Assembly: GCA_934096125.1 (NCBI GenBank)
Contig: CAKOLB010000001.1
Span: forward strand, 1-64,000
Reading direction: 5' to 3'
Origin: an uncultured Bacilli bacterium
Lineage (GTDB): Bacteria > Bacillota_I > Bacilli_A > RF39 > UBA660
Length of the DNA stretch: 64,000 nt
The position numbers were made by a program, and so were the translations under genes. Under the pieces are notes generated by a model. The model saw nothing but the letters and a program-made list of their open reading frames with translations, did not search any database and had not been told where the DNA came from. Shown piece after piece: positions 52,167-61,999 of this stretch. Position 1 is the stretch's first letter. Each line of letters opens with the position of its first letter.

Positions 52167-52178
52167 GGAGAATTTTAA

Positions 52179-52466
52179 ATGATTAAATATTTAGAAAAAG
52201 AAAGTGATTTTGAAGAAATTATCACTGGTAAAGTTTTAGTTGATTTTTACGCTGATTGGTGTGGCCCCTGTCAAAGGCTTACCTCTGTTTTGGAAAAACT
52301 TGAAAATATAACCGTTTTAAAAGTAAATGTTGACCTATATCCAGAGATTGCTCGCAAGTATGGCATCATGAGCATTCCTACATTAATATTATTTTCTAAT
52401 AAAGAAGAGGTAAAAAAGAAAATTGGTTTTACATCTTTAGAAGAAATAAATGAAATGTTAAAATGA
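52179..52466 (+). CDS. trxA: Thioredoxin
   Basis: 95 residues, short for a thioredoxin. VLVDFYADWCGPCQRLTSVLE has the WCGPC active site (about 27-31) and MSIPTLILFSNKEEV includes the cis-Pro loop. Reduces protein disulfides. 12 bp after cvpA, ending at a strong bidirectional terminator. Confidence 0.93.
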   Translation: MIKYLEKESDFEEIITGKVLVDFYADWCGPCQRLTSVLEKLENITVLKVNVDLYPEIARKYGIMSIPTLILFSNKEEVKKKIGFTSLEEINEMLK

Positions 52467-52494
52467 GAAAGTTTTTTAGGCTTTCTCATTTTTA
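52463..52494. terminator. Bidirectional terminator between trxA and the yigZ-like gene
   Basis: AAAATGAGAAAG pairs over 12 bp with CTTTCTCATTTT around a 9-nt loop; A and T tracts on either side serve both strands. Confidence 0.85.
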
Positions 52495-52832
52495 ATGGCT
52501 TGAATCCCAGCTTCTTTATAAGCTCTGGTAAGTGGCCCTGCACCAAGTTTTGTTCCCCCAAAATATCTAACTACCACGATTAAACGGTTAGTTAAATTAT
52601 TTCTCTCCAGTATATTATAAAGAGGTAAACCCGCCGTTCCACTCGGCTCTTTATCATCGCTTTTTCCGGCCGTATTTAAAAATTTATAAGCATACACAAT
52701 ATGTTTTGCTTTTTTATGTTCTTCTCTCAAGGTTTTTAAATGCATTTTAACATCTTGAGTATTTTCAACTTCAAAGTAGTAAAAGATGAACTTCGATTTT
52801 TTAATTTCTAATTTTCCAGTATTTAAAAGCAT
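52476..52832 (-). CDS. YigZ/IMPACT-family protein, single-domain
   Basis: 118 residues from ATG 52832. EIKKSKFIFYYFEVENTQD, HKKAKHIVYAYKF, DDKEPSGTAGLPLYNIL and VVRYFGGTKLGAGPLTRAY are the UPF0029 (IMPACT N-terminal) signatures. Bacterial YigZ usually has a second DUF1949 domain and about 210 residues; here it is missing. The C-terminus ends inside the shared terminator. Role in translation control is inferred from the eukaryotic IMPACT. Confidence 0.85.
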   Translation of the reverse strand: MLLNTGKLEIKKSKFIFYYFEVENTQDVKMHLKTLREEHKKAKHIVYAYKFLNTAGKSDDKEPSGTAGLPLYNILERNNLTNRLIVVVRYFGGTKLGAGPLTRAYKEAGIQAIKNEKA

Positions 52833-52906
52833 GTCCAATCACCAATGCAATTATAACGTAAAATTCATCAAAATTGTAGTATAATAAGACGTAAGGGAGA
52901 ATTTTT

Positions 52907-54688
52907 ATGTTAGAAGAAAAATTAAAGACCATACCTCATTTGCCAGGTTCTTATCAAATGCGAAATATTAACAATACAGTTATTTATGTTGGTAAAGCTA
53001 AAGATTTATATAAGAGAGTAAATAGTTATTTTAAAGGTACTGTAACAGGAAAGACTGCTAAAATGGTAAGTGAAGTGGTTGATTTTACTTATATTACTAC
53101 AGCAACAGAGAAAGAAGCTTTTATTCTAGAACTTAACTTAATCAAAGAATATGACCCTAAATATAATATTCTTTTAAAAGATGATAAGTCATATCCCTAT
53201 ATAGAATATATCAAAAAACCATATCCCCGCGTAAAAGTTTCTAGATATTTACAAGTTCAAAAAAAAGATAACAAGCTTTTATTCGGCCCTTATCCAAATG
53301 CTTATGCCGCGCGCAAGATTGTAGGACTAATCAATCGTCTTTATCCTTTGAAAAAATGTGATGTTATGCCTAAGCAAGTCTGTTTGTACTATCATATTGG
53401 AGAGTGTTTAGGATACTGCGCCAAAAAAGATATTGACCAAGTAAAAATTGATCAAATGGAAAATGACATTCTTTCTTTTTTAAGGGGAAATGATAAAATT
53501 TTAATTGATAAAATTCTTGAAAAGATAGAAATTTTTAGTACTAACCTCAATTTTGAAGCATCCTTAGAGTTAAAAAGAGAATTAGAATATATTAAAATAA
53601 TTTTAGATAAACAGAAAGTTGAGCTTCATGACCATATCAACCGAGATGCCATATCTTATTATTATAATGAAAATCTGGTTTGTATTGAAATTATTTTTAT
53701 TCGTAATGGTAAAATTGTGGGTGCAAGTAGCGATATGTTTTATTTAATGAGTGATATATCAGATGAGGTTAGTACTTATATTTTAAAGTATTATCAAAAA
53801 CATGAAATTCCCAAAGAAATACTTTTAGATGAAAATATCTCAAGTGAAATTATTAGCAACATTTTAAATGTCAAATGTTTAACTCCCCAAAAGGGACGAA
53901 AAAAAGAACTTGTGAAAATGGCTTATCAAAATGCCAAAAATACTTTAAATGGAGAAATAGAAATAATTAAAAGAGATGAAAAAAGAACTGTCATGGCAAA
54001 TGATGAACTTAAAAACATTCTTGGCTTAAAGGTACTCGACCGAATTGATGTATTTGATAACTCCAATCTTTTTGGTTCATTTACAGTTTCAGCAATGGTT
54101 GTTTTTAAAAATGGTAAGAAAGCTAAAAATGAATATCGCAAATATAAGATATCTCAAGATAAAAACGATGATTACCTAGCAATGAAAGAAGTAATATACC
54201 GCCGGTATTATAAAGCATTAGTAGAGAAAAAAGAACTCCCCGATTTAATACTTGTTGATGGCGGAGTAGGGCAGATAAATGCTTGCTTAGAAGTTTTAAA
54301 TGCTTTAAATCTTTCTATTAAAGTTTGTGGTTTGCAAAAAGATGACCATCACCGCACCAGTAGTTTAGTTGATGGTGATACCTTGCAAATAATTGATATT
54401 CCCAAAACTAGTGATATCTTCCATTATTTAACGCGCATCCAAGATGAAGTTCACCGCTACACAATTACTTATCATCAAACGTTGCGAGGCAAAGGTTCTC
54501 TTTCAAGTCTTCTTGAAAACATCGAAGGCATTGGTCCTAAACGAAAAAAAGAACTCCTTAAAAAATATGGAAGCCTTAAAAAAATTAAAGAAGCAAGTGT
54601 TGATGAATTAAAGGAAATTATTCCCGAAAAGTCTGCAAAAGAACTTCTTGATTACTTGAAAGAAAGGGATAATCATGCATCTAATTAA
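52907..54688 (+). CDS. uvrC: Excinuclease ABC subunit C
   Basis: 593 residues: N-terminal GIY-YIG nuclease (GSYQMRNINNTVIYVGKAKDLYKRV), a Cys-rich patch, UVR motif (about 200-235), RNase H-like 5' nuclease (RIDVFDNSNLFGSFTVSAMVVF; LILVDGGVGQINA) and C-terminal helix-hairpin-helix (IEGIGPKRKKELLKKYGSLK). Makes both incisions in nucleotide excision repair with UvrAB, which are not in the window. Confidence 0.97.
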   Translation: MLEEKLKTIPHLPGSYQMRNINNTVIYVGKAKDLYKRVNSYFKGTVTGKTAKMVSEVVDFTYITTATEKEAFILELNLIKEYDPKYNILLKDDKSYPYIEYIKKPYPRVKVSRYLQVQKKDNKLLFGPYPNAYAARKIVGLINRLYPLKKCDVMPKQVCLYYHIGECLGYCAKKDIDQVKIDQMENDILSFLRGNDKILIDKILEKIEIFSTNLNFEASLELKRELEYIKIILDKQKVELHDHINRDAISYYYNENLVCIEIIFIRNGKIVGASSDMFYLMSDISDEVSTYILKYYQKHEIPKEILLDENISSEIISNILNVKCLTPQKGRKKELVKMAYQNAKNTLNGEIEIIKRDEKRTVMANDELKNILGLKVLDRIDVFDNSNLFGSFTVSAMVVFKNGKKAKNEYRKYKISQDKNDDYLAMKEVIYRRYYKALVEKKELPDLILVDGGVGQINACLEVLNALNLSIKVCGLQKDDHHRTSSLVDGDTLQIIDIPKTSDIFHYLTRIQDEVHRYTITYHQTLRGKGSLSSLLENIEGIGPKRKKELLKKYGSLKKIKEASVDELKEIIPEKSAKELLDYLKERDNHASN

Positions 54689-55733
54689 ATTAAATGAAAA
54701 TAAAAATATAATTCCTCCCAAAAATATGCAAACTCTTCTTGACCCTGATTATGTTTATATTCCCATTAGCATAAATAATTTTTCTAAAACACAAATACTT
54801 GCAGGAGAAGAAGTAGATAAACACATTTATTCGCCCGTCTCAGGTAGATTTGTAGCAAAGTCTTATAATGATTTTAAATATAAAAATAAAGTTCATAATG
54901 CTATAATAGTTGAAAATGATTTTCGGGAATATAAAGCCCCAAGTAATTTAAAAAAACTAAAAAAGGCATCTTCAGCCAAATACTCTCAAATCGTAATTAA
55001 CTGTATTGACGATGAACCATACACTTACAATAAATCTTTTTTGCTAAAGGAAAACTTAAGTGATTTATTAAAGTTTATTGATAAAATTAGTTTAGATGCT
55101 AAAAGTCATGAAAATTTATTGGTGGTAAAAGCAAGCGATGCTGCTATTATCGAAAGTTGCTTGGCCCAAATTAGTACATACCCAAATATCAAGCTTATAG
55201 TTATGCCAAATGAGTATTTACTGGGCCGAAAAGAATTTTTACTAAAAAAGTTAAAAATTACAGATAACTATTTATATTTAGATATCAATATTTTATATGA
55301 ACTTATGTTATATAATCAAAACCGAGTAGCAGATACAAAAATAATAACTATCTCTGGTGATGATTTAAAAGAAAGTATTGTTGTTAAAACTAAGTTATAT
55401 GTTCCTTTAAGGGTTTGTTTAGAAAAATTTGTCGGTAATTCTTTCAATGATTATGATATTATCGCTGGAGGCATCATGTCAGGTTACAAAGTTAACAAGC
55501 CTTCCAAAATCATCATTGATAATAGTTTTAGTGGTGTATATCTTGCCCGAAAAACTAAGGAAATGCCAGGAAAATGCATAAAATGTGGTAGATGTTTAAG
55601 TATCTGCCCTATGAAAGTAAATATGATAACTAAAGAAAATATTGATAAGTGCATCAATTGTAATTTATGTTCTTATATTTGCCCTGTTAAACTAAATCCT
55701 TTAACGATAAAATGGGGTGATAGTGATGCTTAA
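54675..55733 (+). CDS. RnfC-like iron-sulfur protein
   Basis: 352 residues overlapping uvrC by 14 nt. The early part (IPPKNMQTLLDPDYVYIPISIN, HIYSPVSGRFVAKS) resembles the RnfC N-terminal barrel-sandwich; the C-terminus has two ferredoxin motifs, CIKCGRCLSICPMKVN and CINCNLCSYICPVKLNP (each CxxCxxCxxxCP). It is shorter than RnfC (about 440) and its flavin/NADH region is weak. Rnf complexes couple ferredoxin:NAD oxidoreduction to ion pumping; only C- and D-like genes are here. Confidence 0.7.
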   Translation: MHLIKLNENKNIIPPKNMQTLLDPDYVYIPISINNFSKTQILAGEEVDKHIYSPVSGRFVAKSYNDFKYKNKVHNAIIVENDFREYKAPSNLKKLKKASSAKYSQIVINCIDDEPYTYNKSFLLKENLSDLLKFIDKISLDAKSHENLLVVKASDAAIIESCLAQISTYPNIKLIVMPNEYLLGRKEFLLKKLKITDNYLYLDINILYELMLYNQNRVADTKIITISGDDLKESIVVKTKLYVPLRVCLEKFVGNSFNDYDIIAGGIMSGYKVNKPSKIIIDNSFSGVYLARKTKEMPGKCIKCGRCLSICPMKVNMITKENIDKCINCNLCSYICPVKLNPLTIKWGDSDA

Positions 55734-56532
55734 GACGAAAGATGTGCTTTCTAGAAATGTTTGGAAATACATTTTAACATTTATTCCTTTATATCTTTTA
55801 GCCTTATATAAAAATGGCTACCTCCTTTATATCGGGGGCTATATTAGTTTCATCAAAATATTTAAAGTTCTTCTTTTACTTATTATCGGTCTTTTAAGTT
55901 ATCTATTTATCCACTTTTTTCAAAAAAAGAAAATAAAACTTGACTTAAAATTTCAAAGTTTATTTATTATTCCCTTGTTTATGCCATATAACATAAGTTT
56001 TTTATACTTTACTTTTTTAATAACTATTTATAATGCATCTGAGCGTTTTAAAAATCTGCCTCTTCTAATACTTCTTTTATCTTTATTTTTCTCTTACCAA
56101 AATCCAGCGGAAGATTTAAATGTTTATGTTTTAAACAGCTGGGATAAACTTTGGGGAAGAAGTATTGGTGGCCTTGGCTCATCAAGCACTATTTTAGCAG
56201 CCTTTGTATTTGTTATTTTAAAATACACCAATATCTATAAATCATCTATTGCTTTGGAAAGTACGTGCCTTTTTATTATATTATCAATACTATTTCATAG
56301 GTTTGATTTATTTTATAATGGTACAGCGCTTTTATCCCTAATCGTTTTAGCTCCATGGAATAATATAAGTCCTATTCAGCCGAAAAATCAACTTATCTAC
56401 AGCACTATAATTCCTGTCATAGCATTTATTAGTTCCTTATTTTTAAACATTAACATATCTATTTTAGTAAGTATTTCTCTTATAAGTCTAATATATATGA
56501 TAATTTCTCATAAAAATCCAAAATATATCTAA
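55726..56532 (+). CDS. RnfD-like membrane protein
   Basis: 268 residues from ATG 55726 (GTG 55717 possible), overlapping the RnfC-like gene. About eight membrane helices. The stretch WGRSIGGLGSSSTILAAFVF followed by VILKYTN recalls the RnfD segment around its covalent FMN (GGSLGETSALALLIGG), but the Thr flavin acceptor motif is not clearly conserved. No other Rnf subunit (A, B, E, G) adjoins; the next gene is dnaG. Confidence 0.55.
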   Translation: MLKTKDVLSRNVWKYILTFIPLYLLALYKNGYLLYIGGYISFIKIFKVLLLLIIGLLSYLFIHFFQKKKIKLDLKFQSLFIIPLFMPYNISFLYFTFLITIYNASERFKNLPLLILLLSLFFSYQNPAEDLNVYVLNSWDKLWGRSIGGLGSSSTILAAFVFVILKYTNIYKSSIALESTCLFIILSILFHRFDLFYNGTALLSLIVLAPWNNISPIQPKNQLIYSTIIPVIAFISSLFLNINISILVSISLISLIYMIISHKNPKYI

Positions 56533-56549
56533 AAATCCCTTCAGAAAGT

Positions 56550-56578
56550 TTGCATTTGCGTAAATAAAGTGATATACT
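56550..56578 (+). promoter_or_regulatory. Promoter of the dnaG-sigA-trmK operon
   Basis: TTGCAT (56550-56555), 17 nt, TATACT (56573-56578), 38 bp before dnaG. Confidence 0.65.
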
Positions 56579-56616
56579 AATAACGATTTTCGCATTTTTA
56601 GGTAAAGGGGTAGAGT

Positions 56617-58356
56617 ATGGCATATATCAAGGATGAAGAGATAAATGCATTACGGAGTAAAGCTGATATAGTTGAGATAATCTCTGGATATTTAAATGTT
56701 ACAGCTAAAGGGAAAAATTTTGTGGCTGTTTGTCCATTTCATGATGATCATTCTCCCAGTTTAGTCATTTCAAGAGAACGTCAGATATTTAACTGTTTTA
56801 CTTGTCAAACTGGTGGTAATGTTTTTAGTTTTATAATGAAGTATGAAAATGTTTCTTTTCCCGAGGCAGTAAGTATTGTGGCAGACAAAATTGGATTTAA
56901 CTTAAGTACTGGTATAACTAGAAGAGAAAATATTAAAAAAGGCCCAGAATATGAAATATATGACTTTGCAACAAAGTATTATGCTAATAATCTTTTAACT
57001 AGTTTTGGAACGACTGCTCGGAAGTATCTGGAAAAGCGGGGAATTACCGAAGAAACTATTAAAGAATTTAATATTGGTCTTGCAAGTGATAGCAAAGATA
57101 CCTTTTATGAACTTAGTAAATCTAAAAATTGGAATGCTGAAAACTTAACCAAACTAGGTTTACTTAATAACATTGGGGGAAAATATTACGATGTATTTAT
57201 TAATAGAATAGTATTTCCTATCGAAAACGTTAGCGGTGATGTTGTTGCTTTCACAGGAAGAATATATAATGGTGAGGACAATACTGCTAAATACCTAAAT
57301 ACGAAAGAAACAGAAATATTTAAAAAGGGAGAAATTCTTTTTAACTACCATAACAGCAAAAAACATATTAAAGAAAAAAGGCAAGTAATATTAGTTGAAG
57401 GAAATATGGATGCAATTAAATTAAGTAGCAAAGGCTTTAAAAATGTTGTTGCCTTGATGGGAGTTGCTATCTCTGAGTACCAAATCCAAATGCTTGCGAG
57501 GTTAAAAGTTCCAATTATTTTAATGCTTGATAATGATGAGGCCGGTTTAAAGGCTACCTTAAAAAATGGTGAGCTTTTAAAAAAAGATGGATTGAAAGTT
57601 GATGTGGTTCGTTTGCAGGGAGCTAAAGACCCCGATGAATATCTAGAAAAATTTGGGATAGAGGCTATGCAAAGCTTTCTAGACCATCCTATCTCTTATT
57701 TAGATTTTAAGATAAATCATTTAAAAGAAAACAAAAATATGAATAGTGTGGAAGATGTAAAAACTTTCATTGATGAAGTAGTATCTAGCTTAAATGATGA
57801 AACAGACTTGACAAAAGAGCTTATTACATCTAAAATAAGCAAAGATTATAATATTGATTTAGATGTTTTAAGAAAAATGTTAAAGAGGGCGGATAGTAAA
57901 GATAAGAAATTACCAGAAGTAAAGCCTGCTTTGGAAAAGAAAAGGAAAAGAAAGTATGATTTAGCTGTGAGTAAAATTCTTTATTACATGTTAAATGATA
58001 AAAAATATGCCCAAATATTTAAAAAAGAACTTGGCTATTTTAAAGAAAAGAAAGAAAGAATGCTCGCTGATGAAATAATATATTATATAAAAACGTATAA
58101 AACAATTAATGTCGCTGATTTTACAACTTATATTATGGATAACAAAGAAATGTATGAATACTTACAAGAAATATTAAATCTTAACTATGAAGTAACTTTA
58201 AGTGATGATGAATATGGAAGTTGTATTAAGGTTATATTAAATGTGTATATAAATGATAAAGTTGCGAGTTTAAAAAGGCTCATTAAAACAGAAAATGATA
58301 TAAATAAACAAGTGGAGTTAACTCAGAAACTTGCAGATATCAAAAAGGAAGTGTGA
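56617..58356 (+). CDS. dnaG: DNA primase DnaG
   Basis: 579 residues. Zinc-binding domain (CPFHDDHSPSLVIS...NCFTCQTGG, about 40-65), catalytic core, Toprim (VILVEGNMDAIKL; PIILMLDNDEAGLKA) and a helical C-terminal helicase-binding region (about 430-579). Makes RNA primers at the fork. The dnaG-sigA-trmK order is that of the Bacillus macromolecular synthesis operon. Confidence 0.96.
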   Translation: MAYIKDEEINALRSKADIVEIISGYLNVTAKGKNFVAVCPFHDDHSPSLVISRERQIFNCFTCQTGGNVFSFIMKYENVSFPEAVSIVADKIGFNLSTGITRRENIKKGPEYEIYDFATKYYANNLLTSFGTTARKYLEKRGITEETIKEFNIGLASDSKDTFYELSKSKNWNAENLTKLGLLNNIGGKYYDVFINRIVFPIENVSGDVVAFTGRIYNGEDNTAKYLNTKETEIFKKGEILFNYHNSKKHIKEKRQVILVEGNMDAIKLSSKGFKNVVALMGVAISEYQIQMLARLKVPIILMLDNDEAGLKATLKNGELLKKDGLKVDVVRLQGAKDPDEYLEKFGIEAMQSFLDHPISYLDFKINHLKENKNMNSVEDVKTFIDEVVSSLNDETDLTKELITSKISKDYNIDLDVLRKMLKRADSKDKKLPEVKPALEKKRKRKYDLAVSKILYYMLNDKKYAQIFKKELGYFKEKKERMLADEIIYYIKTYKTINVADFTTYIMDNKEMYEYLQEILNLNYEVTLSDDEYGSCIKVILNVYINDKVASLKRLIKTENDINKQVELTQKLADIKKEV

Positions 58357-58359
58357 AAA

Positions 58360-59460
58360 ATGCAAATTAAAACATTAGAGGAAAGAGAAAATAATTTAAT
58401 TAAAAAGGGAAAAGAAAAAGGATTTATAACATATGAAGAACTAGCAGATGAATTAAAAGGCTTAGATATCGACAATGATTCCCTTGATAGTTTATATAGT
58501 AAAATAGTAGAAAATAATATTGAAGTAGTCGCTGCGGCTGATGTTGATGAAAGCTCAGGAAGTGCAAAAATAACTGATAAAGCAAGTGAACCAATTATTT
58601 TAAGTGATGAAGATATAACTAAAGATATTAATATTAACGACCCAGTGCGGATGTATTTAAAAGAAATCGGAAGAATTTCCTTGTTATCTGCAGAAGAAGA
58701 AATGGAAATATCTAAAAGAGTAGCAGAAAATGATGAAGAAGCTAAAAGAATTTTGGCGGAATCTAACCTAAGACTAGTTGTCTCTATTGCTAAAAGATAT
58801 GTTGGCAGAGGCTTATTATTCCTCGATTTAATTCAAGAAGGGAATATTGGTCTTATGAAAGCAGTTGAAAAGTTTGACTATGACAAGGGATATAAATTCT
58901 CAACATATGCTACATGGTGGATTAGACAAGCTATCACTAGAGCATTAGCAGACCAAGCTAGAACTATTCGGGTGCCAGTTCATATGGTTGAAACAATTAA
59001 TAAGATGTCACGTATCCAAAGACAATTAACTCTTGAATTAAATAGAGAACCAAGTGAAGAAGAAATTGCTGCTAAGATGGGCGTGGGAGTAGAAAAGGTA
59101 AGGGAAGTTCTTAAAATCAGTCAAGAACCAGTATCTTTAGAAACTCCAATCGGAGAAGAAGAAGACTCTCATTTAGGAGACTTTCTAAAAGATGAATCCA
59201 GTCTTTCACCGGAAGAATATACAGAAAACGAAATTTTAAAAGAAGAAATTAAAGAAGTTTTAATGTCTCTGCAAGCAAGAGAGCAAGAAGTTCTAGAACT
59301 TCGTTTTGGTCTTATAGATGGTACCTGTCATACGCTTGAAGAAGTCGGACGTAAATTTAATGTTACAAGAGAAAGAATAAGACAAATTGAAGCTAAAGCT
59401 CTTCGCAAGTTAAGACATCCATCCAGGGCGAAAAAGCTGAAAGATTTTTTAGAAGAATGA
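58360..59460 (+). CDS. sigA: Primary sigma factor SigA (RpoD)
   Basis: 366 residues. N-terminal region 1.1 (about 1-80), region 1.2 (DPVRMYLKEIGRISLLSAEE), region 2 (NLRLVVSIAKRYVGRGLLFL, then the YATWWIRQAITRAL 2.4 element that reads the -10), region 3, and region 4 with TLEEVGRKFNVTRERIRQIE reading the -35. It starts 3 bp after dnaG; its TGA overlaps the trmK ATG. Confidence 0.97.
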   Translation: MQIKTLEERENNLIKKGKEKGFITYEELADELKGLDIDNDSLDSLYSKIVENNIEVVAAADVDESSGSAKITDKASEPIILSDEDITKDININDPVRMYLKEIGRISLLSAEEEMEISKRVAENDEEAKRILAESNLRLVVSIAKRYVGRGLLFLDLIQEGNIGLMKAVEKFDYDKGYKFSTYATWWIRQAITRALADQARTIRVPVHMVETINKMSRIQRQLTLELNREPSEEEIAAKMGVGVEKVREVLKISQEPVSLETPIGEEEDSHLGDFLKDESSLSPEEYTENEILKEEIKEVLMSLQAREQEVLELRFGLIDGTCHTLEEVGRKFNVTRERIRQIEAKALRKLRHPSRAKKLKDFLEE

Positions 59461-60065
59461 GAAGAATTGAAGGCCTAGCTAGCCTTGTTACTAAGGGTGC
59501 TAAAGTTATTGATGTCGGCACAGATCATGCTTATTTGCCAGTATATCTTTATACTCATGGCATAACTCATAAGGTCGCTGGTAGTGATATTTCTTCTAGT
59601 GTGTTAAAATATAGTTTACAAAATTTAAAAAAATATCATCTTGATGATAAAATTCCTTTATATTTAAGTAATGGTTTTCTTAGCATTCATGATAATTTTG
59701 ATGAAGCTGTAATAAGTGGCATGGGAACAGATACCATAATAAATATTTTAAGTATAGCATCTCTTCCTCAAAAACTTATCATCTGTAGTCATAATAATCA
59801 TTATGCTCTGCGAAAGTTCATGCAAGAAAAGGGATATAAAATCCAAAAAGAAATAGTTATAAAAGATAAAAAGAAATATTATGATATGATAAAATATGAA
59901 AAAAAAGAGGAGCATTTAAGTGAGTATGAGCTATTAGTAGGTAAACATGAAAACTTAGAATATACAAAATATTTACTAAATAAATACCAAAAGTTATATG
60001 AAAATTCTCACAATGAAAAATACCTGCATTTTATAAATGTCATTGAAAAAACACTGGCTGATTAG
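59457..60065 (+). CDS. trmK: tRNA (adenine22-N1)-methyltransferase TrmK
   Basis: 202 residues. RIEGLASLVTKGAKVIDVGTDHAYLPVYL is the TrmK/YqfN start with the SAM motif, then VAGSDISSSVL and AVISGMGTDTI (substrate/SAM loop), and a C-terminal coiled-coil helix pair. Follows sigA as in Bacillus. Overlaps the convergent yqfQ-like gene by 26 nt. Confidence 0.9.
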   Translation: MRRIEGLASLVTKGAKVIDVGTDHAYLPVYLYTHGITHKVAGSDISSSVLKYSLQNLKKYHLDDKIPLYLSNGFLSIHDNFDEAVISGMGTDTIINILSIASLPQKLIICSHNNHYALRKFMQEKGYKIQKEIVIKDKKKYYDMIKYEKKEEHLSEYELLVGKHENLEYTKYLLNKYQKLYENSHNEKYLHFINVIEKTLAD

Positions 60066-60312
60066 TTAATTTAGAAGAAGGAGCATTTATCACTTCTTTT
60101 TTTTCTGGGCTTTTTTTTGAAGTAGTTTTCGCTGGCTTAGACTCTACTTTAATTTCATTTAAAACGTTCATGAGTTTTCGAGCATTACTAACCATCGGCC
60201 TTACCTCTTGCACTATAGGAATAGCTTGATTAACAATACCTAAAGTCTTAGATATTCCTCCCAAAATCTTTGTTAAATTAAAAGAAGATGAAGTAAAACT
60301 TGGACCGAACAT
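60040..60312 (-). CDS. yqfQ: YqfQ-like (VrrA-family) spore protein
   Basis: 90 residues from ATG 60312 (GGTGATAATC upstream). The core LTKILGGISKTLGIVNQAIP followed by IVQEVRPMVSNARKLMNVL matches the YqfQ pattern (a helix pair after a short N-terminal linker), and the Lys/Ser/Pro-rich tail is low complexity. YqfQ is a Bacillus spore protein encoded in the same neighbourhood (near dnaG-sigA-yqfN). Function unknown. Confidence 0.65.
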   Translation of the reverse strand: MFGPSFTSSSFNLTKILGGISKTLGIVNQAIPIVQEVRPMVSNARKLMNVLNEIKVESKPAKTTSKKSPEKKEVINAPSSKLTNQPVFFQ

Positions 60313-60351
60313 GATTATCACCTAGTAATAGTTTATGAGAAAAATAAATTA

Positions 60352-60380
60352 TTGTAATAACAAGATAAGTTTGCTATACT
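60352..60380 (+). promoter_or_regulatory. Promoter of pilC-pilD
   Basis: TTGTAA (60352-60357), 17 nt, TATACT (60375-60380), also an extended -10 (TGC before the box). The start site near 60387 supports translation from 60401. Confidence 0.65.
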
Positions 60381-60400
60381 TAAAATATAAGAGAGATGAT

Positions 60401-61990
60401 ATGATGCAAGAACAAGAAATACCTATTTTAGATAGCGAACCTCAAAAATCTAGTTCTATCTTTCAAGAACCATTTTTAATCATAATAAATATGGTTATCT
60501 ATTTTTTTGTGGCCTTGAAATTCTTTTTCATCGATATATGGGTAGCTCTTTATAATGGGGCAAGTTATACTGCAAGTAAAGCTTATGATGGTAGTAAACA
60601 GGCCTTTATAACAGAAGAAGACCGAATATACGAGCGAACTAAAAAGAAAGTTAAAAAGCCAAGAGTTTATAAATATAGTGCTAGAACTTTAGCTAAATTA
60701 GAAAAACAAAAAGAAGCACTACTTAAAGATTTACAAACTGCTGGGGCAACAAGAAGCAAAGAACCTCATGTTTATCTATATAAAATAAAAGAGCCAAGTG
60801 GTAAAATAGCAACTGGAACGATGAATGGTTTTAGTAAACTTGATATAAATGCATACCTTCTAAATGAAGGCTATGAAATATACGATATTAAGACATCTCC
60901 TTTTATCGATTTTGCTTTTAAAGACTCTAGCATTTTCGGTAAAAAAATGTCAACTAAAGATTTAATATTTTGGCTAACTCAGTTATCTACTTATATTAAA
61001 GCTGGTCTTACATTAAATGAAGCAATTAAAATTTTAACTACACAAATGAAAGGAAATAAAGCTAGAACAACGGCTTTTAAGGCCATTTCTTATGAGCTTA
61101 CTCTTGGAGAATCTTTTTCCAGTGCATTGGAGAAACAAGGGACCATGTTTCCTGCCTTGCTTATCAATATGATTAAGGCCGCTGAGGCCAGTGGTACTTT
61201 AGTGGAAACTCTAGATGATATGGCAAGTTATTACACAGAAATTAATGAAACTCATAAACAAATGGTTAGTGCGATGACTTATCCAGCTATTATCACACTT
61301 TTCTCTTTCGGGGTAATTATCTTCATTTTAGTTTATGTTGTTCCAAAATTTATTGAAATTTATGACCAAAATGGAGCGCAAATTAAAGGGCTTACAAAAA
61401 TAGTAATTGATACCAGTGCTTTTCTAAAGGAAAAATGGTATATCATCATATTAGTTATTGCTTTAATAGTAATCGTATTTGCTGTTCTTTACCGAAGTGT
61501 TAAAGCTTTTAGAACGACTATGCAAATGTTTCTAATGCATGTACCAGTGATAAAAAATGTTATTATTTATAACGAGCTTACTATTTTTTCGAAGACTTTT
61601 GCTTCTCTTTTAAGAAATAACGTTTTTATCACTGAGAGTATGGATATTTTAAGTCGTATAACCAACAATGAAGTATATAAAGCTATTTTATATCGAACGA
61701 TTAATAATATCGTTAAAGGAGATAAGATTAGTGAAGCTTTCAAAGACCACTGGGCCGTTCCGGATGTTGCTTACTATATGATAGTTACAGGTGAATCAAC
61801 TGGAGAACTAGCCGAAATGATGCAAAAGGTAAGTGATTATTATCGTTTAATGCATAAAAATATTGTCAATAACTTAAAGGCTTTTATCGAGCCATTAATG
61901 ATTTCTTTCTTGGCCATTATTGTCGGAGGAATTATTATCGCGGTTATTGTACCAATGTTTGATATGTATGCCCAAATTCAAAACAGCTAG
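60401..61990 (+). CDS. pilC: Pilus assembly membrane protein PilC (ComGB/GspF)
   Basis: 529 residues from ATG 60401 (ATG 60404 possible). An unusual N-terminal extension with its own membrane helix (about 25-55, FLIIINMVIYFFVALKFFF) precedes two GspF domains: FWLTQLSTYIKAGLTLNEAI with AAEASGTLVETL, and IFSKTFASLLRNNVFITESM with VTGESTGELAEMM. Inner-membrane platform on which PilB (15968) acts. Operon with pilD. Confidence 0.92.
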   Translation: MMQEQEIPILDSEPQKSSSIFQEPFLIIINMVIYFFVALKFFFIDIWVALYNGASYTASKAYDGSKQAFITEEDRIYERTKKKVKKPRVYKYSARTLAKLEKQKEALLKDLQTAGATRSKEPHVYLYKIKEPSGKIATGTMNGFSKLDINAYLLNEGYEIYDIKTSPFIDFAFKDSSIFGKKMSTKDLIFWLTQLSTYIKAGLTLNEAIKILTTQMKGNKARTTAFKAISYELTLGESFSSALEKQGTMFPALLINMIKAAEASGTLVETLDDMASYYTEINETHKQMVSAMTYPAIITLFSFGVIIFILVYVVPKFIEIYDQNGAQIKGLTKIVIDTSAFLKEKWYIIILVIALIVIVFAVLYRSVKAFRTTMQMFLMHVPVIKNVIIYNELTIFSKTFASLLRNNVFITESMDILSRITNNEVYKAILYRTINNIVKGDKISEAFKDHWAVPDVAYYMIVTGESTGELAEMMQKVSDYYRLMHKNIVNNLKAFIEPLMISFLAIIVGGIIIAVIVPMFDMYAQIQNS

Positions 61991-61999
61991 GGGGAGAAT

